Below the pieces are notes generated by a model that had not been told where the DNA came from, made no database searches, and saw nothing but the letters and a program-made list of their open reading frames with translations. From the NCBI RefSeq assembly GCF_002127585.1, contig NZ_NEGZ01000038.1, positions 1 through 53,581 on the forward strand: DNA of 53,581 nt, in the 5' to 3' direction. This document shows positions 17,801-25,993 of the stretch, one piece after another. This DNA comes from Janthinobacterium sp. GW458P. GTDB taxonomy: Bacteria; Pseudomonadota; Gammaproteobacteria; Burkholderiales; Burkholderiaceae_D. A program made the translations under genes and the position numbers. Every line of letters begins with the position of its first letter. The first letter of the stretch is position 1.

Positions 17801-19067
17801 GCGCGCACCGAACGGCCCCACCCTCGTCGTCGCGCCCACCTCCGTGTGCATGAACTGGATCAGCGAGGCGCAGCGCTTCGCCCCCACCTTGAAGGTGAAG
17901 CTGTTCGGCGGCGGCGACCGCGCCGACATGCTCGACACCCTGCAGCCGTTCGACCTGGTGGTGGCCAGCTATGGCTTGCTGCAGCAGGAAGCTCAGCTGT
18001 TCGCGGACGTGCGCTGGCATACGATCGTGCTCGACGAAGCGCAGGCCATCAAGAACGGCGCCACCAAGCGTTCGCAAGCCGTGATGGCCCTGCAAGGCGA
18101 TTTCCGCATGGTGGCCAGCGGCACGCCGCTGGAAAACCACCTGGGCGAACTGTGGAATCTGTTCCGTTTTATTAACCCGGGCTTGCTGGGCACCCTGGAC
18201 CAGTTCAATTTGCGCTTTGCGGGACCGATCGAAAAGGATCAGGACAAGCGGGCGGCCGCCGGCGCGCGCCTGCGCCTGCGCCGCCTGATCGCGCCATTCA
18301 TCCTGCGCCGGACAAAAACGCAAGTGCTGTCGGAATTGCCATCACGCACGGAAATCGTGCTGGAGGTGGAACTGTCGCCGCCGGAAACGGCGCTGTACGA
18401 ATCCTTGCGCCGCGAAGCGCTGGAAAAGCTGGCCATGGTGGAAGGGCCGGCGTCGAAAAAGGCCATCCAGATCCTGGCCGAAATCATGAAGCTGCGCCGC
18501 GCCTGCTGCAATCCGCAGCTGGTGGCGCCCGAGCTGGGCCTGGCCAGCAGCAAGCTGGCGGCCTTCGCCGAACTGCTGTCGGGTCTGCTGGAAAACCGCC
18601 ACAAGGTGCTCGTCTTCAGCCAGTTCGTCGACCATTTGACCCTCATCCGCCAGCACCTGGAGCAGCATGGCGTCAGCTACCAGTATCTCGACGGCGCCAC
18701 GCCCATGCAGGAGCGCAAGCGCCGCGTGGATGCCTTCCAGGCGGGAGACGGCGACGTTTTCCTGATCAGCCTGAAGGCGGGCGGCATGGGCATCAACCTG
18801 ACGGCGGCCGACTACGTGATCCACATGGACCCGTGGTGGAACCCGGCCGTGGAAGACCAGGCCTCGGACCGCGCCCACCGCATGGGGCAGTTGCGCCCCG
18901 TCACCATTTACCGCCTGGTGGCGAAACACACGATCGAGGAAGGCATCGTCGAATTGCACCAGCACAAACGCGACCTGGCCGACAGTCTGCTGGAAGGCAG
19001 CGACGCGGCCGCGCGCATGTCGGCCAATGACATGCTGGGCATGCTGCAGGAGGGCTTGAAAAAATGA
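14886..19067 (+). CDS. Large SNF2-family helicase with helical N-terminal half
   Basis: A 1393-aa protein. The last 470 residues are a complete SNF2/RapA-type ATPase: Walker A DDMGLGKT (956-963), motif II LDEAQAIKN (about 1049-1057), SGTPLENHLGELWNLFRF, and in lobe two VFSQFVDHLTLI, LISLKAGGMGINLTAADYV and ASDRAHRMGQ. The first 80 residues look like a winged helix (LLAITGEPVGKHAVYEHLQR). Residues about 130-480 are alanine/leucine-rich amphipathic helices like TPR or other alpha-solenoid repeats. The middle part (about 500-900) is mixed and unrecognised. Coupled by ATGA to the S9 peptidase. Probably remodels DNA- or RNA-protein complexes; substrate unknown. Confidence 0.92.
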   Translation: MTDPHLDQHLLAEFAALEQHEQMILALLAITGEPVGKHAVYEHLQRANLVEPDGTPFSLLVVTNMLQRLTRLALASEVVGRGFACEAKLRWPAMRAAIEHLVFRDLCQAIELINPVRRNWDGYVELRSYRQGVARLRIALLRNDEVRQVAAILAACMACYEAQQMHPLIEIFGRPFEPEMLSFVMPQLQDDVLAVLLGNAPREPATAHAIRAYARAHHARQAAAGDHIGAALPLALAEDALLCGELDAAARYLAGQQGPQALFVDSSIALLRGEHAHAVAGFETALKGLRKEAGKRKLCFTGIGGHLYVLALLRGNDAKLLKTAETYLDIALHAQPNHDSIVYQQLNMLRMVRAGVLQAEGIPTRNWETGLQAQLFQALLYYWLALPQLSERKPQLTLLVQQADAAGYDLIAAQAAGLLGLMSEPQQERYATAKRAQHGLTDMAPWFERQEAWQRQLSALINLQQNAPAEAVGSVSRLVWLVAFDPRFGLTAVEVREQKRDARGGWSKGRAMGLKRLAEEAGDIDFLTPQDARAAGSIAPFKQYYSSAPRYEVELDKAAVLLVGHPLVFWLDHPDTRVELIAGAPELLIKSHEGQLWLGMQPPLPDNGGNVVVQRETPTRLRVVHILDEHRRIGAIVGLGLSVPLHAEKQVMQAIGAISSMVTVQSDIGGGAGDAEVITADHRLHVHLLPYQQGLKMQILVRPLHDNGAYYAPGSGAESVFADVAGRAVQARRDLNAEREAQRQLIGRCLVLEEADEEHGEWLLGQPALGLQLLVELQALDPAGIVLAWPEGETMRVSKRIDSGQMRLNIRSEKDWFAASGDVQIDEDKVMDLRALLDLMQNNKSRFVALGDNQFLALSDELHRRLSELAAYGEAHADGVHIHPLAAFALEELANDAGGVKADKLWREHLLRLRALDDFTPQLPSTLQADLRDYQLAGYEWLARLAHWGVGACLADDMGLGKTLQALALILARAPNGPTLVVAPTSVCMNWISEAQRFAPTLKVKLFGGGDRADMLDTLQPFDLVVASYGLLQQEAQLFADVRWHTIVLDEAQAIKNGATKRSQAVMALQGDFRMVASGTPLENHLGELWNLFRFINPGLLGTLDQFNLRFAGPIEKDQDKRAAAGARLRLRRLIAPFILRRTKTQVLSELPSRTEIVLEVELSPPETALYESLRREALEKLAMVEGPASKKAIQILAEIMKLRRACCNPQLVAPELGLASSKLAAFAELLSGLLENRHKVLVFSQFVDHLTLIRQHLEQHGVSYQYLDGATPMQERKRRVDAFQAGDGDVFLISLKAGGMGINLTAADYVIHMDPWWNPAVEDQASDRAHRMGQLRPVTIYRLVAKHTIEEGIVELHQHKRDLADSLLEGSDAAARMSANDMLGMLQEGLKK

Positions 19068-19119
19068 ACAGCCGGTCCCGTTCCATGCGATTATTCCTGT
19101 TTCTTCGCCCTATTTCCCC

Positions 19120-19608
19120 ATGACCGACTTCATCGCCACCAGCGCCGGCCAGCGCGCCACCTTTTTGTGCGGCAAATCCTGGACGGCCTACGTCAGCACC
19201 TTCATCATCGCCGTGCTGCTGTTCTTTGCCGCCTTGCCGCTGGCCTTCAAGTACAACACGCGGGCCGCCTTCGTGGTGCTGGTCGGCTCGGCCCTGATCG
19301 TCGGCTACCGCCTGTTGACCATCCGCAGCTACCAGCTGTATTGCGACGAGGCAGGCGTGTGGCTGGCGTCCGGCATCTTGCCGTGGAAAAAGAAACTGAC
19401 GGGCGTCAAATGGCGCGACATGGATGAAGCCGTCTACGAAACGAACTTCTGGAGCTGGCTGTTCCAGTCCTACACGGTGCGCGTCAGCCAGCGCTACACG
19501 CAAGAAACGGAAATCCACGCCACCGGCATGGCGCGCGGCAAGGACGCCGTGGCGGACCTGAATGCGCGCCATCAGGACATGCTGCGCGGCGGCGCCGTCG
19601 TCGTCTAG
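19120..19608 (+). CDS. Small membrane protein with PH-like C-terminal domain
   Basis: A 162-aa protein I do not recognise by name. Two hydrophobic helices (about residues 25-45, YVSTFIIAVLLFFAALPLAF, and 48-65) are followed by a basic and aromatic soluble part (SYQLYCDEAGVWLASGILPW ... VKWRDMDEAVYETNFWSWLF). The strand pattern after the second helix, with a tryptophan-rich middle, resembles bacterial PH-like (bPH) domains attached to two membrane helices. It follows the helicase by 52 bp on the same strand and has a poor ribosome site. Confidence 0.7.
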   Translation: MTDFIATSAGQRATFLCGKSWTAYVSTFIIAVLLFFAALPLAFKYNTRAAFVVLVGSALIVGYRLLTIRSYQLYCDEAGVWLASGILPWKKKLTGVKWRDMDEAVYETNFWSWLFQSYTVRVSQRYTQETEIHATGMARGKDAVADLNARHQDMLRGGAVVV

Positions 19609-19718
19609 CGCGGGAACGCCCGGCGCAAAAAACTGCGCAGCGGCGGCAATTAATGCTAATCTTTGGGCCGCCCAGGCAAGCAAGGCCAACCTTTCAATAG
19701 TTGTTTGTTACTTATATT

Positions 19719-19739
19719 ATCAGTTTATTATTTACTGAT
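19719..19739. promoter_or_regulatory. Operator-like inverted repeat before the DUF885 gene
   Basis: ATCAGT and ACTGAT form perfect 6-bp arms around nine A/T-only bases, 35 bp ahead of the start codon at 19774. The flanking tract (19695-19745) is markedly AT-rich and has TTGTTT at 19701 as a possible -35 with TTTATT 17 bp on. It is plausible as a promoter with an overlapping operator, but the hexamers are weak. Confidence 0.35.
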
Positions 19740-19773
19740 TTTTACAAACAGCCAAATATTCAAGAGACCAACT

Positions 19774-21636
19774 ATGCTGACAAGAAATAAAATTGCGCTC
19801 GCCGCATTGATGATGGCCTTTACGCTGACGCCGGCCAGCGCCGCCAAGAAACCGCAGAAAAGCGGCAAGGCAGGCACCAGCAGCAGCAAGAAGAAAACCG
19901 TCGCCAGGAAGGCTGTCGTCGCCACGGCTGCGACGGCAGCCACGGTCGCGGCCGTCGCCAGCGAGAACAGCAGCGACCGTTCCATGAATAACCTCAGCGG
20001 CCAGTTCCTCACGGCCCTGTGGCGCCTGGATCCGGAAAGCGCGATTTCGGTCGGCAAGTACGACGGCGCCGCCAACCTGAGCATTCCTGACGCGGCCAGC
20101 CGCCAGAAGCAATTGGCCTTCATCGAAGAATGGCTGGGCAAGTTTGGCAAGTTGAATGCCAGCAAGATGTCCGACAAGCAACGTACCGACCTGGCCCTGC
20201 TGACGAACAAGCTGCAAGCGGACCGCTGGTATCTGACCACCTTCCGCGAATTCGAATGGAATCCCGCCCAGTACAACGTGGCCGGCTCCATCGATTTCAT
20301 CCTGAACACGGAATACGCGGCCCAGCCGCAGCGCCTGCGCACCTTGCTCAAGCGCATCGCCGGCGTGCCGCAATACTATGCGGCCGCGCGCGCCAGTATC
20401 AATCACCCCACGCGCGAGCATACGCAGCTGGCCATCGCCCAGAGCGCCGGCGTGCTCAGCGTGCTTGACGACCTGAACAAGACGGCACAGGGTTCCATCC
20501 TGACGCCGGCGGAAAAGCAGCTGTACAACGCCCGCATCGCCGCGGCCCGCACGGCCGTGCAAGGCTATGCGGCCTGGCTGACGGAACAGGATGCGGCGCT
20601 GGCGCAGAACGGCAATGCGCGCTCCTTCCGCATCGGCAAGGATTTATATGAACAGAAATTCGCCTACGATATCCAGGCCAGCGTGAGCGCCGAGCAGATG
20701 TACCAGAAAGCCCTGGCCGCCCGCGAAAAGCTGCTCGAACACATGGACAGCCTGTCCGACGAGCTGTGGGTGAAAACCATGGGCGGCACGGCCAAGCCGG
20801 CGGACCGCACGACGAAGATCGGCATGGTGATCGACAAGTTGTCGAGCAAGCACGTGGCGCCCGCCGATTTCGTGCCGGAAATCCGCCGCCAGATCCCGGA
20901 ATTGCAGGAATGGGTGAGCAGCCACAATCTGCTGACGATGGACCCGAAAAAGCCGCTGGTCGTGCGTGAAACGCCCGCCTACCAGCGCGGCGTGGCCGGC
21001 GCCAGCATCGAGGCGCCCGGCCCCTACCGCCCGCAGGACCGCACCTATTACAACGTGACGCCGCTCGACGGCGAAACGCCGGAGCAGGCGGAAAGCAGCT
21101 TGCGCGAGTACAACCACTGGATCTTGCAGATTTTAAATATCCACGAAGCCATCCCCGGCCATTACACGCAGCTCGTGTACGCCAACAAGTCGCCGTCGCT
21201 GGTCAAGTCCATCTTCGGCAATGGCGCCATGATCGAAGGCTGGGCCGTGTATGGCGAGCGCATGATGCTCGAATCGGGCTATGGCAACAACGCGCCGGAA
21301 ATGTGGCTGATGTATTCGAAGTGGAACTTGCGCAGCGTCACCAACACCATCCTCGACTACAGCGTGCACGTGCTGGGCATGACGGAAGCGCAGGCGCTGG
21401 ACCTGCTGACGCGCCAGGCTTTCCAGACCAAGCGCGAAGCGACGGAAAAATGGCGCCGCGTGCAGTTGAGCTCGGTGCAACTGACCAGCTATTTCAGCGG
21501 CTACAGCGAAATCATGGACTTGCGCGAACAGCGCAAGCAGGCGCTGGGCAACAAGTTCGTGCTGAAGGATTTCCATGAGCAGTTCCTCAGCTACGGCAGC
21601 GCTCCTGTCAAAGTCATCAAGGAATTGATGAATTAA
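19774..21636 (+). CDS. Exported DUF885-family metallopeptidase-like protein
   Basis: A 620-aa DUF885 protein. The N-terminus MLTRNKIALAALMMAFTLTP..ASAA is a signal peptide, so it should act in the periplasm. A low-complexity stretch rich in Lys, Ser and Ala (residues 25-70) precedes the folded domain, which starts near FLTALWRLDPESAISVGKYD. The expected zinc motif is present as HEAIPGHYTQ (His457, Glu458, His463; the HExxxGH form) with a later Glu in MIEGWAVYGERMMLESG. DUF885 proteins are thought to be zinc peptidases related to gluzincins. The substrate is not known. A clear terminator follows it. Confidence 0.88.
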   Translation: MLTRNKIALAALMMAFTLTPASAAKKPQKSGKAGTSSSKKKTVARKAVVATAATAATVAAVASENSSDRSMNNLSGQFLTALWRLDPESAISVGKYDGAANLSIPDAASRQKQLAFIEEWLGKFGKLNASKMSDKQRTDLALLTNKLQADRWYLTTFREFEWNPAQYNVAGSIDFILNTEYAAQPQRLRTLLKRIAGVPQYYAAARASINHPTREHTQLAIAQSAGVLSVLDDLNKTAQGSILTPAEKQLYNARIAAARTAVQGYAAWLTEQDAALAQNGNARSFRIGKDLYEQKFAYDIQASVSAEQMYQKALAAREKLLEHMDSLSDELWVKTMGGTAKPADRTTKIGMVIDKLSSKHVAPADFVPEIRRQIPELQEWVSSHNLLTMDPKKPLVVRETPAYQRGVAGASIEAPGPYRPQDRTYYNVTPLDGETPEQAESSLREYNHWILQILNIHEAIPGHYTQLVYANKSPSLVKSIFGNGAMIEGWAVYGERMMLESGYGNNAPEMWLMYSKWNLRSVTNTILDYSVHVLGMTEAQALDLLTRQAFQTKREATEKWRRVQLSSVQLTSYFSGYSEIMDLREQRKQALGNKFVLKDFHEQFLSYGSAPVKVIKELMN

Positions 21637-21658
21637 GCGGCGCTCGCCGTCAGCTTGC

Positions 21659-21682
21659 AAAGGGCGCTGCGGCGCCCTTTTT
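21659..21682 (+). terminator. Terminator after the DUF885 gene
   Basis: AAGGGCGC and GCGCCCTT form an 8-bp GC-rich stem with a tiny loop, followed by TTTTTGC, starting 22 bp after the stop codon. Confidence 0.8.
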
Positions 21683-21807
21683 GCATGCGTTTGCGCCGCC
21701 GCAAACCAGCTACCGCCCTGTCGATTAAGCTGACGGGAAGGCAGGCGCCACCGCACTCCTCACTGGCAATTGCCGATTTTTCTGCTAGGGTGAGTTCGGG
21801 AGCGTCC

Positions 21808-22209
21808 ATGCATATGCCCATCCAGTTCGACACCCTCGATTACGCCAAACGCCTCGCCTCGGCGGGCGTGCCCACGCAGCAGGCGGAGGCCCATGCGATG
21901 GCGCTGGGCGAAGTGCTGGGCTCGGCCGTCGTCGTGCATGGCGAACTGGCGGCGCTGGAGCGCAATCTGCTGGGGGAAATCAAGCTGGTGTCGCAACAGG
22001 TCGATACCAAGTTTGGCGCCCTGGGGGTGAAGATCGACGCGCTGGAACTCAGGCTCGACACCAAAATAGACGCCCTGGAGCAAAAATTCGACGCCCGCCT
22101 GGAACGCCTGGACTTGCGCCAGGGCGCGGACATGAAACGCGTGTACTGGATGATGAGCACCTTGATCCTGCTCAACCTGGGCATCCTCAGCAAACTGATG
22201 CTGCAGTAA
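21808..22209 (+). CDS. Coiled-coil protein with C-terminal membrane anchor (DUF1640-like)
   Basis: A 133-aa protein. The first part FDTLDYAKRLASAGVPTQQA matches the start of DUF1640/CCDC90-type proteins, which in eukaryotes include regulators of the mitochondrial calcium uniporter. Residues 45-105 are a long heptad-type coiled coil with repeated KIDALE/KFDARLERL blocks. The protein ends in one hydrophobic helix (WMMSTLILLNLGILSKLML), so it is probably a tail-anchored inner-membrane protein forming oligomers. The start ATG at 21808 has GGGAG 5 bp upstream; 21814 is a less well placed alternative. Role in bacteria unknown to me. Confidence 0.8.
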   Translation: MHMPIQFDTLDYAKRLASAGVPTQQAEAHAMALGEVLGSAVVVHGELAALERNLLGEIKLVSQQVDTKFGALGVKIDALELRLDTKIDALEQKFDARLERLDLRQGADMKRVYWMMSTLILLNLGILSKLMLQ

Positions 22210-22235
22210 GCGCACACTCACTTTCCTGGCAACAA

Positions 22236-22271
22236 AAAAGCCGCTGCTCCCGGGGGAGGTCAGCGGCTTTT
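22236..22271. terminator. Bidirectional terminator between convergent genes
   Basis: AAAAGCCGCTG (22236-22246) pairs with CAGCGGCTTTT (22261-22271), giving an 11-bp stem with A-runs on one side and T-runs on the other. It therefore works in both directions and serves both the coiled-coil gene (plus) and tatC (minus). Confidence 0.88.
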
Positions 22272-22293
22272 GCTTGCGAGTATAGTAAAGCGT

Positions 22294-23049
22294 CTAGGAC
22301 GCTTCTTCCGGCGCCTGGGTGGCCTTGACGAAGATGGGCGCCACCAGCAGGCCCAGCTCGAACAGCAGGCACATGGGGATGGCCAGCGAGAACTGGCTGA
22401 CCACGTCCGGCGGCGTGACGATGGCGGCAATCACGAAGGCGCCGACGATGATGTAGGGGCGCACTTCCTTGAGTTTCGCGATGGAAACCAAGCCCATGCG
22501 CACGAGGATCACCACCACCACGGGCACTTCGAAGGTGGCGCCGAAGGCCAGGCACATCGACATGACGAAATCGAGGTAGTTTTCGATATCCGGCGTCACC
22601 GCGATCGACGATGGCGAAAAGTCGCTGATGAAGTGGAACACGCGGCCAAACACAAAGAAATAACAGAAGGCCACGCCGGCCATGAACAGCAGCGACGACG
22701 AGATGACCAGCGGCGCGATCAAACGCTTTTCATGCGTGTACAGGCCGGGCGCGATGAAGGCCCACATCTGGTACAGCACCCAGGGCAAGGCGACGATGAA
22801 GGCGATCACCAGGGTGACCTTCATCGGCACCAGGAAGGGCGAAATGACGCCGGTGGCGATCATTTTCGAGCCGGCCGGCAGCGAGGCGATCATCGGCGCG
22901 GCAATGAAGTCGTAGATATGCGAGGGGCCGGGCCAGTAAAACAGCACGGCGCAGACGACGGCGATGCCGATCGAGGCTTTCACCAGGCGGTTGCGCAGCT
23001 CGACCAGATGCGAGATAAAGGTTTCTTCCACCGGAGATTTGCTACTCAT
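22294..23049 (-). CDS. tatC: Twin-arginine translocase subunit TatC
   Basis: Inner-membrane receptor core of the Tat system, which exports folded proteins. 251 aa, the family's usual size, with six membrane helices. Near the N-terminus it shows the conserved SHLVELRNRLVKA, which binds the twin-arginine signal, and further on RVFHFISDFSPSSI. C-terminal helices and the loop KLKEVRPYIIVGAFVIAAI are typical. It overlaps tatB by 4 bp. It is the last gene of the long minus-strand block and is followed by a terminator. Confidence 0.97.
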   Translation of the reverse strand: MSSKSPVEETFISHLVELRNRLVKASIGIAVVCAVLFYWPGPSHIYDFIAAPMIASLPAGSKMIATGVISPFLVPMKVTLVIAFIVALPWVLYQMWAFIAPGLYTHEKRLIAPLVISSSLLFMAGVAFCYFFVFGRVFHFISDFSPSSIAVTPDIENYLDFVMSMCLAFGATFEVPVVVVILVRMGLVSIAKLKEVRPYIIVGAFVIAAIVTPPDVVSQFSLAIPMCLLFELGLLVAPIFVKATQAPEEAS

Positions 23050-23579
23050 GAGTAAAAGGAGGAGGAACTGGCGCGCGGACGGAAACGCGCCACGCGGGCG
23101 GCGGCCGACTGCACGTGCTGCTTGCCGCCATGGCGCTGCTTGTACCAGCCGGGAACGGCGGAATTGCGCACCAGTTTCTTGCGGCGGAATTCGCGCGCCT
23201 TGCGGGCCAGGTCATCGTTGGTGGCGCGCAGCATGGCTTCATGGGCATCGTGATGCCCGTCATATGCACTGGAATCGCCGCGCCAGGCGTTTTCCACCTC
23301 GGCCAGGTTGCCGGAAATCGAGTTTTCCACGCCATGCATGGATTTCTCCACGCTTTGCTGGACGGAATGGGCCGCATCCTGCACTTCCTTCTGCAGGTTT
23401 TTCAGCTCTTCCAGTTCGATTTCGCGCGTGACTTCGGATTTCACCTGGTTCAGGTAGCGTTGCGCGCGGCCATACAGGGTGCCGGCCATGCGCGCCACCT
23501 TCGGCAGCTTTTCAGGACCGATGACTATCAACGCAACCACGCCGATGATGGCGATTTTAGAGAGACCGAGATCGATCAT
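23046..23579 (-). CDS. tatB: Twin-arginine translocase subunit TatB
   Basis: 177 aa. One N-terminal helix with the TatB signature MIDLGLSKIAIIGVVALIVI, the hinge GPEKLPKVARMAG, then a long charged amphipathic helix and a variable hydrophilic tail. The conserved Glu in the N-terminal helix is absent, as in many TatB proteins of this class. With TatC it forms the substrate-binding complex. It begins 48 bp after tatA and overlaps tatC by ATGA. Confidence 0.96.
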   Translation of the reverse strand: MIDLGLSKIAIIGVVALIVIGPEKLPKVARMAGTLYGRAQRYLNQVKSEVTREIELEELKNLQKEVQDAAHSVQQSVEKSMHGVENSISGNLAEVENAWRGDSSAYDGHHDAHEAMLRATNDDLARKAREFRRKKLVRNSAVPGWYKQRHGGKQHVQSAAARVARFRPRASSSSFYS

Positions 23580-23627
23580 AAGCGGACAAGGGCTGTTACC
23601 GGACGAGGCAAGGGCCCCGCCACGCTA

Positions 23628-23864
23628 TCAGGACTTGCTTTTCTCTTTCGTTTCGACGTCGATGGTGCTTTTGTCGGCCACTTGCGATGGCGCAGCAGGA
23701 GGGGTATTGGCGGCAGGCGCCTCATCGTCGCCCTTGACGCCATCCTTGAAGCCTTTGACGGCCTTGCCGATATCACCGCCGATATTGCCCAGTTTCTTGG
23801 TGCCGAAGACCAGCATCACGATAACCAGAACGATCACCCAGTGCCAAATACTCAATGAACCCAT
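23628..23864 (-). CDS. tatA: Twin-arginine translocase pore subunit TatA
   Basis: 78 aa. One membrane helix ([20 protein letters not shown]), then the hinge [20 protein letters not shown] and an acidic tail, all typical of TatA/E. The start at 23864 has AAGGAG six bases upstream; an in-frame GTG/ATG extension upstream would add a non-family sequence. It polymerises to form the transport pathway together with TatB and TatC. Confidence 0.96.
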   Translation of the reverse strand: MGSLSIWHWVIVLVIVMLVFGTKKLGNIGGDIGKAVKGFKDGVKGDDEAPAANTPPAAPSQVADKSTIDVETKEKSKS

Positions 23865-23944
23865 CACATTCTCCTTGCGGGACGGTGCCCGAATAGCGTC
23901 AACCAATGCCGGTAGTATACACGCGAACCCGGCGCACGGCGAAA

Positions 23945-24316
23945 TCAGTGCTGGCCGCGCCAGGGGCGGGGACCGCCGTACACATGCATGTGCAGGTGGT
24001 ACACCTCTTGCCCGCCGTTCGGGCCGCTGTTGATCATGGTCTTGAAGCCGCCGGCAGGCGTGCCGTCGGCGTCATAGCTGACGGCGCAGCCGAACTCGGC
24101 AGCGAGCTTCGGCGCCAGGCGCAGCAGCTTGCCCAGCATCTCCGTATGGCTGTCGTCGCAGTCGGACAGGGTCGCCACGTGGCGCTTCGGAATCAGGAGC
24201 AGGTGCACGGGGGCGGCCGGGTTGATGTCCTTGAAGGCCAGCAAGTCCTCGTCTTCATACACTATGCTCGAGGGAATTTGTTTTGCAGCAATCTTGCAAA
24301 AAATACAGTTATCCAC
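23945..24316 (-). CDS. HIT-family nucleotide hydrolase (HinT-like)
   Basis: A 123-aa histidine-triad protein. [20 protein letters not shown] at the N-terminus (with a Cys pair that can bind zinc) and the triad [10 protein letters not shown] near the C-terminus (His107, 109, 111) are diagnostic of the HinT group, which hydrolyses phosphoramidates of purine nucleotides. It starts with GTG at 24316 behind a GGAG. Standing between hisE and tatA is a conserved arrangement in betaproteobacteria; whether it serves histidine synthesis is not known. Confidence 0.95.
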   Translation of the reverse strand: MDNCIFCKIAAKQIPSSIVYEDEDLLAFKDINPAAPVHLLLIPKRHVATLSDCDDSHTEMLGKLLRLAPKLAAEFGCAVSYDADGTPAGGFKTMINSGPNGGQEVYHLHMHVYGGPRPWRGQH

Positions 24317-24331
24317 GCACGCTCCAGTAGG

Positions 24332-24703
24332 TCAGTGTTTGTCTGTTTCGCCGGCGTCGCGCAGCTCATCCTTGCGCGCCGCCTTCTCTTCCAGGCCGGA
24401 CAAGCCTTCGCGGCGCGCCAGCTCGTCGAGCACCTGCTGCGGCGTCAGGTCGAACTGCGCCAGCATCACCAGCGAATGGAACCACAGGTCGGCGCATTCG
24501 TACAAGACCTTTGACGGGTCGTTGTCGCGGCGCGCATCCTTGGCGGCCATCACGGTTTCCGTCGCTTCCTCGCCGATTTTTTTCAAAATCGCATCATCGC
24601 CCTTGGCGAACAGGCGCGCGACATACGAGGTGGCGGGGTCGCCGCCATTGGCCAGCTTGCGCGATTCGATCACGGCGGCCAGGCGTTTCAAGGTTTCACT
24701 CAT
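24332..24703 (-). CDS. hisE: Phosphoribosyl-ATP pyrophosphatase
   Basis: Second step of histidine synthesis: removes pyrophosphate from PR-ATP. 123 aa, all-alpha MazG-like fold. The metal-binding motif [15 protein letters not shown] and the following [14 protein letters not shown] are conserved. It is a separate protein, not fused to HisI as in E. coli. Its ATG overlaps the hisI stop by 4 bp. About 234 bp of in-frame sequence further upstream overlaps hisI and is not part of the protein. Confidence 0.96.
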   Translation of the reverse strand: MSETLKRLAAVIESRKLANGGDPATSYVARLFAKGDDAILKKIGEEATETVMAAKDARRDNDPSKVLYECADLWFHSLVMLAQFDLTPQQVLDELARREGLSGLEEKAARKDELRDAGETDKH

Positions 24704-25137
24704 TTGTTCTTGCTTTCCGCGTAAATCGTGTCGGGATCTTTCAGCACGGGCTCGGTGACTTGCCATTCGCCCGTTTTCTCGTCGCCTTCGAACTTCTGGA
24801 AGAAGCACGAATGGCGGCCCGTATGGCAGGCGATGCCGCCGGCCTGCTCGATTTTCAGCAAGACCACGTCTTCGTCGCAATCGAGGCGGATTTCCAGCAC
24901 CTTTTGCGTGTGGCCCGATTCTTCGCCCTTGTGCCACAGTTTCTTGCGCGAACGGCTCCAGTACACGGCTTCGCCCAGCTCCACCGTGCGCGCCAGCGCG
25001 TCGCGGTTCATCCAGGCGAACATCAGCACGTCATTGCTGCCCGCTTCCTGCGCGATCACGGGCACCAGCCCGTGCTCGTCCCATTTGACCTTTTTCAGCC
25101 ACTTGGCATTGCTTGCTACGATGGTTCCGTTCTGCAT
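24700..25137 (-). CDS. hisI: Phosphoribosyl-AMP cyclohydrolase
   Basis: Third step: opens the purine ring of PR-AMP. 145 aa. Shows the metal-site Asp cluster [15 protein letters not shown] and the zinc ligands [14 protein letters not shown] (two cysteines and a histidine). [17 protein letters not shown] is the family phosphate-binding segment. It follows hisF by 34 bp and overlaps hisE by 4 bp. Confidence 0.97.
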   Translation of the reverse strand: MQNGTIVASNAKWLKKVKWDEHGLVPVIAQEAGSNDVLMFAWMNRDALARTVELGEAVYWSRSRKKLWHKGEESGHTQKVLEIRLDCDEDVVLLKIEQAGGIACHTGRHSCFFQKFEGDEKTGEWQVTEPVLKDPDTIYAESKNK

Positions 25138-25171
25138 GTTCTTCTATCCCGCTGATATTGACTGCTTGCCT

Positions 25172-25933
25172 TTACGCCAGGCGCATGGGAATGCCCTGCT
25201 GCGCCATGAATTGCTTGGCTTCCTGCACCGTGTGCTGGCCATAGTGGAAGATGCTGGCGGCCAGCACGGCATCGGCGCGGCCCACCTTGATGCCGTCGAC
25301 CAGGTCTTGCAAGCCGCCCACGCCGCCCGAGGCAATGACGGGAATGCTGACGGCGTCGGACACGCCGCGCGTCAGGCCCAGGTCGAAGCCCACCTTGGTG
25401 CCGTCGCGGTCCATGCTGGTAAGCAAGATCTCCCCGGCACCCAGGCTTTCCATTTTACGCGCCCACTCGAAGGCGTCCAGGCCCGTGGCCGTGCGCCCGC
25501 CATGGGTAAACACTTCCCACTTGCCGGGCGACACCTGCTTGGCGTCGATGGCGACGACGATGCATTGCGAACCGTGCTTTTGCGATGCCTCAAACACCAG
25601 TTGCGGATTCGTCACGGCCGAGGTGTTGATGCTGACCTTGTCGGCGCCCGCGTTGAGCAGGCGACGCACGTCTTCCACCACGCGCACGCCGCCGCCCACG
25701 GTCAGCGGAATGAACACTTGCGACGCCACCGCTTCGATGATGTCGAAGATCAAACCGCGGTTGTCGCTCGAGGCGGTAATGTCGAGGAAAGTGATTTCGT
25801 CGGCGCCCTGTTCGTCATAACGGCGGGCAATTTCCACCGGATCGCCCGCGTCGCGCAATTCCGTGAAGTTGACGCCTTTGACGACGCGGCCATTGGTCAC
25901 GTCGAGGCAGGGGATGATACGTTTTGCAAGCAT
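25172..25933 (-). CDS. hisF: Imidazole glycerol phosphate synthase, cyclase subunit
   Basis: 253 aa, a (beta/alpha)8 barrel. Uses ammonia from HisH to close the imidazole ring, giving IGP and AICAR. The catalytic aspartates sit in [15 protein letters not shown] (first strand) and [13 protein letters not shown] (fifth strand). Phosphate-binding loops VGGGVR and IASGGVGGL are intact. It follows hisA by 60 bp. Confidence 0.98.
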   Translation of the reverse strand: MLAKRIIPCLDVTNGRVVKGVNFTELRDAGDPVEIARRYDEQGADEITFLDITASSDNRGLIFDIIEAVASQVFIPLTVGGGVRVVEDVRRLLNAGADKVSINTSAVTNPQLVFEASQKHGSQCIVVAIDAKQVSPGKWEVFTHGGRTATGLDAFEWARKMESLGAGEILLTSMDRDGTKVGFDLGLTRGVSDAVSIPVIASGGVGGLQDLVDGIKVGRADAVLAASIFHYGQHTVQEAKQFMAQQGIPMRLA

Positions 25934-25993
25934 GATGGGTTCCAGATTGTCGCCAGGCCAGGGAACGTGTGCGCGCGCCCCGGCCGGGCAGGC

